Origin: CBDUQP01 sp965369385
Lineage (GTDB): Bacteria; Planctomycetota; Phycisphaerae; SM23-33
Assembly (NCBI GenBank): GCA_965369385.1
Contig: CBDUQP010000170.1
Coordinates: 1-6,150, forward strand
Direction: 5' to 3'
DNA length: 6,150 bases
The position numbers and the translations under genes were made by a program. Under the pieces are notes generated by a model, which worked only from the letters and a program-made list of their open reading frames with translations, did not search any database and had not been told where the DNA came from. Shown piece after piece: positions 1 through 6,130 of this stretch (positions within the stretch are counted from its first letter, which is position 1; each line of letters opens with the position of its first letter).

Positions 1-5
1 TGATG

Positions 6-12
6 CTCCTTT
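6..12 (-). promoter_or_regulatory. Ribosome binding site of the off-window transposase gene
   Basis: On the minus strand AAAGGAG (12 to 6) is followed by CATCA and then the window edge. A start codon would be expected within a few bases past position 1. This sets the direction of the mobile element's first gene. Confidence 0.5.
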
Positions 13-32
13 CAGCTACGCATTTTACGAAT

Positions 33-77
33 GTGTTACCCATGTATCCGGTCTAAAGTGTTACCCATGTTTCCGGT
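33..77. repeat. Two 20-bp direct repeats at the IS end
   Basis: GTGTTACCCATGTATCCGGT (33-52) and GTGTTACCCATGTTTCCGGT (58-77) differ at one base and have a 25-bp period. Repeated terminal sites of this type are typical transposase-binding sites in IS21-like elements. Confidence 0.8.
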
Positions 78-535
78 TGCACAAGGCCAGGAATTTGAAC
101 GGCGGGAAGGGGGAATTGCTGGCGGAGTTTCTTAATCCTAGAGCGAAGCTGACGCTGGCACAGAAGTACTATCTTCTGGCTGCAGTTCACGATGGCCCGT
201 CAGACGTTGAGTCCGAAGCGGACGCTATCTGCCGCATTGTGCGGGATGAATGGATGTCGTCTTGGATGGGGCTCCGCAAGGCGATTGGGGATCTGCAATT
301 GCTTGGCCTCGTAGAACAGATCGACATCTCCCAGGTGTATGACATGTGGGTGGAGAATCCGAACGATAAGAAGAAGGCTCGGATAGTCCACTGCTGGCTG
401 AGTGACGACGGGGAGATGATAGAGGGGCAAACCCCTATAAAGACAGTAAAAAAGCAGCCCCGGTCATCGTCTGGCAAGGGCTTACAAGAGCGGGCGATGA
501 GATTCGAACTCACGACATTCAGCTTGGGAAGCTGA
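77..535 (+). CDS. Hypothetical winged-helix-like protein, probably a 5'-truncated remnant with an aberrant 3' end
   Basis: No named family recognised. Residues about 25-38 (LTLAQKYYLLAAVH) look like a first helix. Residues about 60-83 (SSWMGLRKAIGDLQLLGLVEQ) look like a recognition helix, and 98-114 (KKKARIVHCWLSDDGEM) like a beta wing ending in LSDDG, resembling the LTxxG end of MarR-type winged helices. A DNA-binding role is inferred from this pattern only. The TTG start at 77 lies inside the terminal repeat of the insertion sequence and has no ribosome binding site. The frame is open to the window's left edge, so the true N-terminus was probably removed by the insertion. From residue 138 on, the frame reads the antisense strand of the tRNA-Gly gene, giving the tail RAMRFELTTFSLGS; that tail is very unlikely to be natural protein. 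Probably a decaying gene, possibly from an element that entered at the tRNA. Confidence 0.4.
   Translation: MHKARNLNGGKGELLAEFLNPRAKLTLAQKYYLLAAVHDGPSDVESEADAICRIVRDEWMSSWMGLRKAIGDLQLLGLVEQIDISQVYDMWVENPNDKKKARIVHCWLSDDGEMIEGQTPIKTVKKQPRSSSGKGLQERAMRFELTTFSLGS
448..482 (-). terminator. Possible terminator of the tRNA-Gly transcript
   Basis: Downstream of the tRNA on the minus strand, AGCCC (482-478) can pair with GGGCT (460-456) across a 17-nt loop. After two bases there is a TTTTTT run (453-448). The stem is short and the loop large, so the call rests mainly on the T-run and the position just after a tRNA. Confidence 0.35.
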
Positions 536-560
536 CATTCTACCACTGAATTACGCCCGC
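489..560 (-). tRNA. tRNA-Gly, anticodon CCC
   Basis: The minus strand from 560 to 489 folds as a complete cloverleaf. The acceptor stem GCGGGCG pairs with CGCCCGC. The D arm is ATTC/GAAT around AGTGGTA. The anticodon arm is TCAGC/GCTGA with loop TTCCCAA, giving anticodon CCC after U33. The variable loop is five bases (ATGTC). The T arm is GTGAG/CTCAT (one G-U pair) with loop TTCGAAT, and the discriminator base is U, the usual one for bacterial glycine tRNAs. CCA is not encoded, since CTTG follows the discriminator. Length is 72 nt before CCA addition. The anticodon reads GGG codons only, so other glycine tRNAs must exist elsewhere. No clear promoter was found to its right. Confidence 0.93.
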
Positions 561-630
561 GTGTGTTTGCGTATTCTGTTGTCTTACGTCCTGCAGCGAT
601 GGTTGCGTTTCTGCATCATCGCGTTATGCG

Positions 631-661
631 TTGGCGGCTTAGGATGCTGCCAAGCCGCCAA
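631..661. repeat. Perfect inverted repeat (hairpin), 10-bp arms
   Basis: TTGGCGGCTT (631-640) and AAGCCGCCAA (652-661) are exact reverse complements around an 11-nt spacer. No T-run follows on either strand, so this is not a standard intrinsic terminator. It lies about 70 bases upstream of the tRNA-Gly gene in the tRNA's direction and could be a regulator site, a REP-type hairpin or the end of an upstream transcript. Which of these is unresolved. Confidence 0.6.
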
Positions 662-1229
662 GTAACCTGTCGGTCAGTCTGCCAGGCTATCCAAAATACC
701 GCGTTACCGCTGCCCGGCGCGGCTTGTGTGATGCCGGTTGGCGAACTGCCGACAGATTAGCTGTGTGGCGGGGGAGTTGCAAGCTTTTTCGCCGGTCAGT
801 CGGGAGATTTGCCGCTGAGCGTAACGGTCTCGCACCTCAATACATATCACTTGGTCGTCTGGACTTGCGATTCCTCACCTGCTGGGCGTTTGCGGTTGGC
901 CTCGCCGGACTGGATTCTGGACCTGTTATTGCCTCTTTCTTGCCTCGCCATCGGCTTATCCTGGCATCATTCCCGCGACTTCCACCTGTTTTGCCCCAGT
1001 TCTCTTGGCGCATTCCTCACGCGAGCATTCCGCCAACCACGCGCATTTCCGCGTCTAGTGGGCATCTTTCGGGAGACTTCCGGGTGACTTTCGAGTGTTT
1101 GTCGAATGTGGCTTGTCTGTTCGCCTCGCGGGGATGCCTTGCTGCGCGGCGGGCGGGCAGAAAACATGGAATTGGGATGAAATGATGCTTTTCCGCCGTG
1201 GCGGCAGCGTGTATCGTCTCGTCTCTGAT

Positions 1230-1249
1230 GTGTTTTCTGGTGTTTTCTG
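1230..1249 (+). repeat. Tandem 10-bp direct repeat upstream of the large gene
   Basis: GTGTTTTCTG occurs twice head to tail with no spacer (1230-1239, 1240-1249), 19 bases before the ATG at 1269. The 10-bp period is about one helical turn, which would place two protein contacts on the same DNA face. The period is not a multiple of three, so it is not a repeated peptide. A regulator site is an inference; replication slippage is the simple alternative. Confidence 0.5.
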
Positions 1250-1268
1250 TCCGATTGACCCAGTGAGT

Positions 1269-3551
1269 ATGAGTAATCCAATGAAAGAAGCGGCTGAGTT
1301 GTTGAAATTCGTGAGCGGCAAGTTTGGCGTCTCGGTAGTGTCGTATGAGGGCAGCAAAGAGGTCCTTTCGCAGGATTTCCCCGCCCAGTCCGGCGCGGCC
1401 GTTCCCGGAGGGACTGTGGAACTCGCCGGAGCCACGTGGAGCTGCAACTGCGTGACGGGTGATGCGGGCGACCGCAGTGATGCCGTTGATGTCGCGGTCA
1501 CCGTTGGCGTAACTGCTGGCGCGGCCCAATGCGCCGGGGTGAAGGTCCGCCTGGACTTCGCCGACTGGTCCACGGACAACTACGTGCTCCTGCCGTCAGC
1601 GGCTTACAAAGGCAATCGATTCGGCAGCATCAAAATGGACTATCCGCCGCTGCTGGACGATCCGGCCGGGTTCTCGCCGGATACTCCCACAACCATCACC
1701 GACATTCCCCGCCTGAATATCGGCGATGGGCCATCGATGATCGAGCAAACTACCGGTGACTTGGCGACGCCGGCCGTAGCTTTTCATGATCCGGGCAGGT
1801 TGCGCGGGTTCATACTGCTCACAGAGCAGGGCACGCGCCTTGGCAACATGGCTGTGCGAGTGATTGAGTCTGACGATCGCGGCAGTTGTACGATAGAGCT
1901 GGCAAGCCCGTGCGTGCGAGCTCGTCGCCAGGTGATGGCCGGTACTGTTGAGAGCGGTGAAACTGGCGTGGCGTGGGCGGCTGGGGATGAAATTACGATA
2001 CGCCTTCGGCTGGTGGCGTTTGAAGCCCCGTGGCTGCAAACCATCTTCGATACATACGCTGCGGTCCGCAAGGATCTGGTTGGCGAGCAGGAAGTGCGGC
2101 GGCACGCAATTCCTTTCAGTGCTGCATGGGACTTGCTTGAAGAGAAATACAATCGTGACAATTGGCTGGAGGATCGCGGTTTCTACGCTGTTGGCGTTCA
2201 TGACTTCGAGTGCATGAAGTGGCAGCTTGGCTGGGTTGGCGGGGGGATGATAACGCTGCCCATGTTGATGCATGGTAGTGATGAGACGCGGGACCGTGCG
2301 ATGCAGAATCTGGAGATGATGTTGACTCGCACGTCTGCGCCGTCAGGTTTCCTGTATGGCATTGGCGACGGAGAGAACTTCTACAGTGACGGTTTCTACA
2401 AACCGCATCCGCATAACATGCACCTGGTGCGCAAAAACGCCGACATACTCTACTTCATCGGCAAACACATCAAGTTCTTCATCGACCGGGACGCGGCGTG
2501 GCAGATGCCGCCCAAATGGCGTGAGACATACACGCGGCTGGCTGATGCCTTCGTTACGCTCTGGCGGAAGTACGGCCAGTTCGGCCAGTTCGTGGACGTA
2601 GAGACCGGTGAGATGCAGGTTGGCGGAACGACATGTGCGTCCATCGCGCCTGCTGGACTGGCGATTGCGGCCGAGGTCTTGGACAATCCGGAGTACCTGG
2701 AGGTGGCTGAGGATGCGGCATGTCTGTACTACGAGCGTGACGTCGCAAACGGCGTTACCAATGGATGCCCCGGCGAGATATTGCAGGCTCCGGACAGCGA
2801 ATCGGCGTTCGGTCTGCTTGAGACATTTGTTGTGCTGCATGAGATGACCGGCAAGGTTTCGTGGCTAACTGCGGCCGTCGATACCGCTCGGCAGTGCACC
2901 ACGTGGTGCGTGTCATATGACTACAAGTTCCCGGCCGGGTGCACATTTGATCGTCTTGGCATACAGACCACTGGTGCAGTATGGGCGAACGTGCAGAACA
3001 AGCACGGAGCGCCGGGTATATGCACGTTTTCGGGCGATTCGCTGCTGAAGTTGTTCAGGGCCACCGGCGACGTGTCGCATCTGGAACTGCTGCGGGATAT
3101 TGCCAACGGGCTGCCGCAGTATCTAGCTCGGGAAGACAGGCCGATCAACGATGCCAGACCCGGCTGGATGGACGAGCGTGTGAACCTCAGCGATTGGGAA
3201 GGTATCGAGCGTGTGGGCGAGACGTTTGTTGGAAGCTGCTGGCCGGAAGCCAGTTTGATGCTCACTTGTGCGGAGGTTCCGGGCTTGTACGTTCAGGTTG
3301 ATAAGGGTATCGCATGTGCGATTGATAGTATCACTGCGGAGATTATCGACGGATGTGATTCGGGCCAACTGAAAGTACGTTGTACGAATTCGACGGAGTT
3401 CCCCGCAGAGGTCAAGGTGTTTGCCGAAACGTCAAAAGCATCGGCCGCGCCGCTTGGGTTCACCGCGTCTGCGCATTGGCCGATGATCTCGCTCGCGGCG
3501 GGTGAGTCACTCGATATCGTGTTTGATCAGGATGGGGCGATAGTGAGCTAG
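1269..3551 (+). CDS. Uncharacterised 760-residue protein, putative alpha/alpha-toroid sugar-active enzyme
   Basis: I do not recognise a named family. Residues about 45-250 are rich in short beta strands, with conserved-looking blocks WSTDNYVLLPSAAYKGNRF (100-118), YPP (125-127) and ITDIPRLN (143-150). This resembles the N-terminal beta-sandwich of several glycosidase clans. Residues about 255-620 are mostly helical, with aromatic, Gly-rich turns at GWVGGG (321-326), GIGDGENFYSDGF (364-376), VGGTTCASIAPAG (451-463), PGEILQAPDSESAFG (501-515) and TGAVWANVQNKHGAPG (568-583), as expected of an alpha/alpha-toroid. Residues about 680-755 look like a beta domain. Acidic groups at 366-374, 503-511 and 651-660 are candidate active-site residues. 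No signal peptide or membrane segment; 18 cysteines suit a cytoplasmic protein. The frame is open from 1095, but ATG 1269 was chosen because upstream sequence looks noncoding and carries the tandem repeat. No strong ribosome binding site is visible; GTG 1263 and ATG 1281 are alternatives. A glycoside hydrolase, lyase or epimerase role is inferred from architecture and neighbours. Confidence 0.85.
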   Translation: MSNPMKEAAELLKFVSGKFGVSVVSYEGSKEVLSQDFPAQSGAAVPGGTVELAGATWSCNCVTGDAGDRSDAVDVAVTVGVTAGAAQCAGVKVRLDFADWSTDNYVLLPSAAYKGNRFGSIKMDYPPLLDDPAGFSPDTPTTITDIPRLNIGDGPSMIEQTTGDLATPAVAFHDPGRLRGFILLTEQGTRLGNMAVRVIESDDRGSCTIELASPCVRARRQVMAGTVESGETGVAWAAGDEITIRLRLVAFEAPWLQTIFDTYAAVRKDLVGEQEVRRHAIPFSAAWDLLEEKYNRDNWLEDRGFYAVGVHDFECMKWQLGWVGGGMITLPMLMHGSDETRDRAMQNLEMMLTRTSAPSGFLYGIGDGENFYSDGFYKPHPHNMHLVRKNADILYFIGKHIKFFIDRDAAWQMPPKWRETYTRLADAFVTLWRKYGQFGQFVDVETGEMQVGGTTCASIAPAGLAIAAEVLDNPEYLEVAEDAACLYYERDVANGVTNGCPGEILQAPDSESAFGLLETFVVLHEMTGKVSWLTAAVDTARQCTTWCVSYDYKFPAGCTFDRLGIQTTGAVWANVQNKHGAPGICTFSGDSLLKLFRATGDVSHLELLRDIANGLPQYLAREDRPINDARPGWMDERVNLSDWEGIERVGETFVGSCWPEASLMLTCAEVPGLYVQVDKGIACAIDSITAEIIDGCDSGQLKVRCTNSTEFPAEVKVFAETSKASAAPLGFTASAHWPMISLAAGESLDIVFDQDGAIVS

Positions 3552-3613
3552 TTGGGCATCCTTAAGAGATGGTGCTGATTGTGTGGGCTGCGATGAGTCA
3601 ATCGTATTTTACC

Positions 3614-3679
3614 GCAAAACAGGGACAGGCACGTGCGCTGCGCCTTTGGCTTCGCTTCTTGAGCCAGTCCCTGTTTTGC
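3614..3679. terminator. 66-nt imperfect palindrome between convergent genes: two-way terminator and/or REP/MITE-like repeat
   Basis: GCAAAACAGGGACAGGC (3614-3630) and GCCAGTCCCTGTTTTGC (3663-3679) pair over 17 positions with a single mismatch, around a 32-nt centre that includes CACGTG and GC-rich partial repeats. It sits between two genes that end facing each other, 62 bases past the + strand stop and 4 bases past the regulator's stop on the minus strand. The A4/T4 blocks at the outer part of the stem suit termination in both directions. The large structured centre is unusual for a simple terminator and resembles dispersed palindromic elements. Confidence 0.65.
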
Positions 3680-3683
3680 TTGG

Positions 3684-4529
3684 TCAGGATTCATACGTTG
3701 CGAGGCGTTCTTCGTAGAATTTTCCGGCGTAGCCTATGTCGGTGGCGACGCGTGCGGCGGCGGTTAGCACCTGCTTCTCAAGCTGGTCGCGGTGTTGGGA
3801 ATCGAAGTGCATTTCGAGAGCGGTCATTCCGATGCCGGCTATTACCTTGGCGTTGACATCAAAGACAGGCGCCCCGAGGCAATATATTCCGGCGTTGTAC
3901 TCCTGCACATCCTGCCCTATGCCGGTCTTGCGGACTTCGGCCAGCTCGGCTATGAGTGTGTCGATGTCGGTGATCGTGTGTTTGGTCAGCTTTGGCATGT
4001 CATTGCCGATGAGCTTGCGGACTTCTTCAGTGTCCATGAACGCCAGTATACACTTGCCGAACGCGTTGGCGTGGTAGTAGACCCTGCTGCCGGGCATCAC
4101 CTGGAAGAAGAAGTCCAGTTGCGGGTTGACGGAGTCCAGCACGAGCGTTTTGTCGCCGTCTGGAATATGAAGCTGGCAGGTCTCACCCAGTTCCCTGCAT
4201 AGCCATTCAAGATGCTTGTGTGCATTCCTTCGCAGCTCGAACCTCGCAGACAGCCGCATGCCCAAGGTGAAGAATCGCGGGCCAAGCTGGTATCCACCGG
4301 ACTCGGGATCAATAATCGCGTAGCCGCGTTCGGCCAGCCTTCGCATGATACGGAACACGGAGTTGGTGGTGATATCGAGAGTCTTTGCCAGCTCGGTAAC
4401 GCCGAACGGGCGATGCTGCTCGGCAAGGAATTCGACAATATCCAGCATCCTGTCTACAGCGGGTGCCGCGTATTGGGGTTTCTTGCCGGTACTCTTGGCT
4501 GCGTTCTTCCTGGTATTCTTCTTGTCCAT
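3684..4529 (-). CDS. IclR-family transcriptional regulator
   Basis: A 281-residue protein, slightly longer than usual for IclR proteins because of a Lys/Asn-rich N-terminal tail of about 20 residues. The winged helix covers about 22-90: APAVDRMLDIVEFLAE (first helix), VTELAKTLDITTNSVFRIMR (helix-turn-helix, 44-63) and a wing ending GGYQLG (78-83). The effector-binding domain follows (about 100-275), with family blocks NAFGKCILAFM (155-165) and YNAGIYCLGAPVFD (211-224) followed by AGIGMTA (231-237). IclR proteins are homodimers that bind short palindromes and respond to small metabolites, often sugar acids or aromatic acids. It lies 50 bases downstream of the FGGY kinase on the same strand, so probably in one operon with it. 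The ATG at 4529 was chosen because AGGAGT (4539-4534) lies 4 bases ahead; the in-frame ATG at 4544 is buried in the arm of a hairpin and has only a weak site. Effector unknown. Confidence 0.95.
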   Translation of the reverse strand: MDKKNTRKNAAKSTGKKPQYAAPAVDRMLDIVEFLAEQHRPFGVTELAKTLDITTNSVFRIMRRLAERGYAIIDPESGGYQLGPRFFTLGMRLSARFELRRNAHKHLEWLCRELGETCQLHIPDGDKTLVLDSVNPQLDFFFQVMPGSRVYYHANAFGKCILAFMDTEEVRKLIGNDMPKLTKHTITDIDTLIAELAEVRKTGIGQDVQEYNAGIYCLGAPVFDVNAKVIAGIGMTALEMHFDSQHRDQLEKQVLTAAARVATDIGYAGKFYEERLATYES

Positions 4530-4533
4530 GATG

Positions 4534-4539
4534 ACTCCT
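4534..4539 (-). promoter_or_regulatory. Ribosome binding site deciding the regulator start
   Basis: AGGAGT on the minus strand, 4 bases before ATG 4529. Its first base is also the closing base of the adjacent hairpin stem, so folding of that hairpin could influence ribosome access. Confidence 0.65.
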
Positions 4540-4571
4540 GGCATCGGCCCTTTCAGATCTGGCCGATGCCA
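4539..4571 (-). promoter_or_regulatory. Intercistronic hairpin between the kinase and regulator genes
   Basis: TGGCATCGGCC (4539-4549 on the + strand) and GGCCGATGCCA (4561-4571) form a perfect 11-bp inverted repeat with an 11-nt loop. In the kinase-to-regulator transcript it begins 8 bases after the kinase stop and ends at the regulator's ribosome binding site. No U-run follows, so it is not a standard terminator. Likely roles are mRNA processing or 3'-end protection of the kinase message, control of regulator translation, or an operator. The sequence does not decide among these. Confidence 0.65.
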
Positions 4572-4579
4572 AGAGCCTA

Positions 4580-6118
4580 TCAGGAAGTTTGCAGAGAGGC
4601 AAGCTTGTCGAATGCGCCGGAGCTCAGCCCTTCATACGCACTCACGTAGGCTGCGTATGTGTCTTGGTATATCTTGTGGTTTTCAGGGTTTGGCTCGAGT
4701 TCGTCGGATGTGTGCACCATAGCCTCTACGCCATCGGCTATTGAGCCGAACACGCCTGCTCCCACGCCGCCGAGAATGGCGGCCCCGAGCACTGTCGACT
4801 CGCTGCATTTTAGCGTCTGTACGCACCTGCCGTATACATCGGCCTGGATCTGGTTCCAAAGCGGCGATTTCGTTGCTCCGCCGCCAAGACGCAATACGTC
4901 CACCTCCATGTCAGCGTTCAACCAGCCTTCCATCATGTCTCGCATTTCCAGCGCGACGCCCTCCATTACGGCGCGTGTCATTTCCGCGCGGCCGTGGGCG
5001 AGCGACATTCCGATAAACGCCGCCCGGGCGTTTGCGTTCCAGCGGGGCGTGCCGGCGGTGGCCAGGTACGGCATGAACAGGACGCCGCGACTGCCCGCGG
5101 GCGCACTGGCTGCCAAATCGTTGAGATATTCGTAGGCGTCACGGCCCTCGTTTTCGGCGAGGTGGGATTCCATCGTTCCTACGGTATCGCGGTACCATCT
5201 GTATGAACTGGCGGCCGCGTTTGACAGGCCCTCGGCTTCCCATAGTCCCGGGCACGCATGGTTGGTTATCATCATGCCGCCGAATCCGGGTATGGGGCGG
5301 TCTACAACGAGAATCGCCAGTCCCGCAGTTCCGAGCGTGACGGTGGCCATCTTGGGTTTGATCGCGCCCATACCGACGACGCTGCAGTTCTGGTCACCCG
5401 CACCCACGCAAATTGGCGTGCCTGCGGCGAATCCGGTTTTGGCGGCGACTTCGAGCGTGATTGTGCCTACCTGCGTGCCGGAGGGGGTGGGCTTGCCGAA
5501 CATCTCGGGCGAGACGTCGAACAGGTTCATCAGTTTTTCGCTCCAGCAAGCCTGTTTAACATCCCACACGCCGTAGAACGCCATGTCTGATAAGTCTGTA
5601 TAGAAGTCGTCAGCGCCGAATGCCTTCAGGATTAGGTCCTGGTTCTGCGTGAAGCGGGCGGTTCGTTCGAATAGCTCCGGCTCGTTGTTCCGCATCCACA
5701 GCAGCTTGGTGATCAGCCATGTTGTGCCCATGGGGACACCGCTGAGAGCGTAGTATTCGTCGGCGTCTATCAGGCCGCACATCTGCTCGACCTCGGTGCC
5801 GGTGCGGGCGTCCTGCCATGAGATCATGGGGCGGACGGGATTACCCTCTGCGTCTACAGGGCCGGTTACTGATCGTTGGGTGGAGAAGCCAATTGACGCT
5901 ATGTCGGCGGGGTCTATGCCGGATTCTGCAATGACTGCGCCGCAGGCGTTCATGGTCTCGGCGATAAGCTGCGATCCGTCCTGCTCAACCCATCCGGGAC
6001 TGGGGTAGGTAGCTCCGTATTCGCGATAACTGGCGGCGATCATGTTGCCTTGCATATCGAACAGGCAGCATCTCGCCCCGGTGGTTCCCACGTCTATTCC
6101 TGCCAGATATCCAGCCAT
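4580..6118 (-). CDS. FGGY-family carbohydrate kinase (xylulokinase-like)
   Basis: A 512-residue protein, the normal full length for FGGY kinases, which transfer ATP phosphate to a sugar or polyol in the cytoplasm. The N-terminal phosphate loop GIDVGTTGARCCLFD is at 7-21. A substrate-pocket motif ISWQDARTG is at 99-107. The catalytic-base motif GAGDQN is at 239-244, with Asp242 the expected general base. LGTAG (262-266) and the family signature LRLGGGATKSPLWNQIQADV (409-428) mark the C-terminal ATPase domain. No key element is missing. Overall pattern and length fit the xylulokinase-like branch, but substrate calls inside FGGY are unreliable: L-ribulose, rhamnulose, fucose-type sugars or polyols remain possible, so no gene symbol is given. 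The start is supported by AGGAGA placed 6 bases ahead. It precedes the IclR gene on the same strand and converges on the 760-residue protein's gene. Confidence 0.95.
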   Translation of the reverse strand: MAGYLAGIDVGTTGARCCLFDMQGNMIAASYREYGATYPSPGWVEQDGSQLIAETMNACGAVIAESGIDPADIASIGFSTQRSVTGPVDAEGNPVRPMISWQDARTGTEVEQMCGLIDADEYYALSGVPMGTTWLITKLLWMRNNEPELFERTARFTQNQDLILKAFGADDFYTDLSDMAFYGVWDVKQACWSEKLMNLFDVSPEMFGKPTPSGTQVGTITLEVAAKTGFAAGTPICVGAGDQNCSVVGMGAIKPKMATVTLGTAGLAILVVDRPIPGFGGMMITNHACPGLWEAEGLSNAAASSYRWYRDTVGTMESHLAENEGRDAYEYLNDLAASAPAGSRGVLFMPYLATAGTPRWNANARAAFIGMSLAHGRAEMTRAVMEGVALEMRDMMEGWLNADMEVDVLRLGGGATKSPLWNQIQADVYGRCVQTLKCSESTVLGAAILGGVGAGVFGSIADGVEAMVHTSDELEPNPENHKIYQDTYAAYVSAYEGLSSGAFDKLASLQTS

Positions 6119-6124
6119 GAAAGT

Positions 6125-6130
6125 CTCCTA
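6125..6130 (-). promoter_or_regulatory. Ribosome binding site of the FGGY kinase
   Basis: AGGAGA on the minus strand with 6 bases before ATG 6118, a strong site at normal spacing. The promoter would lie at or beyond the right edge of the window and is not visible. Confidence 0.7.

Larger units (their letters stand above)
1..82 (-). mobile_element. Terminal end of an IS21/IS481-like insertion sequence (transposase outside the window)
   Basis: Read on the minus strand, this stretch begins TGCAACCGGAAACATGGGTA near position 81, repeats the CCGGANACATGGGTAACAC motif once, and leads into a good ribosome binding site at 12-6 pointing off the left edge. Two spaced terminal repeats, a TG...CA type end and a transposase start a short distance inside are the usual layout of IS21- and IS481-family ends. 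The element therefore extends leftward and its transposase is read leftward. The outer boundary is placed at about 81-83 from the TTGCA end of the second repeat. It is uncertain by a few bases because no target duplication can be seen from one side. The family is recalled from motif style and was not searched. Confidence 0.6.
561..1268. other. Long intergenic region without a convincing gene
   Basis: About 700 bases between the tRNA and the large + strand gene. Open frames on both strands here lack ribosome binding sites and recognisable protein patterns; they are rich in Arg, Ser, Pro and Cys, as expected of noncoding GC-rich DNA. Structures seen are a perfect hairpin (631-661), a repeated CGGTCAGTC (671-679 and 793-801), and a tandem 10-bp repeat close to the downstream start (1230-1249). 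I found no clean sigma70-type promoter, though one is expected here for the downstream gene. Confidence 0.5.

Noticed and set aside
724..1185. 153-residue + strand open frame in the intergenic region
   Set aside because: No ribosome binding site, no domain pattern, and a composition typical of chance frames in GC-rich DNA.
1095..1268. N-terminal extension of the large gene (58 residues from an ATG at 1095)
   Set aside because: Its residues look random (Cys/Arg/Gly-rich) and include an out-of-phase tandem repeat, and no ribosome binding site precedes 1095. ATG 1182 is also unconvincing. The start at 1269 keeps a plausible N-terminus, though it too lacks a strong site.
1017..1579. Minus-strand open frames of about 170 residues opposite the large gene's 5' part
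   Set aside because: They are antisense to a well-supported coding region, lack initiation signals, and have His/Arg/Ser-rich chance composition.
2573..2590. Tandem 9-bp repeat CGGCCAGTT within the large gene
   Set aside because: It encodes GQFGQF in frame and reads as ordinary protein sequence; no reason to see more than a local codon-level repeat.
3569..3856. 95-residue + strand open frame after the large gene
   Set aside because: It passes through the 66-nt palindrome and then antisense to the IclR gene; Arg-rich tail with no recognisable protein.
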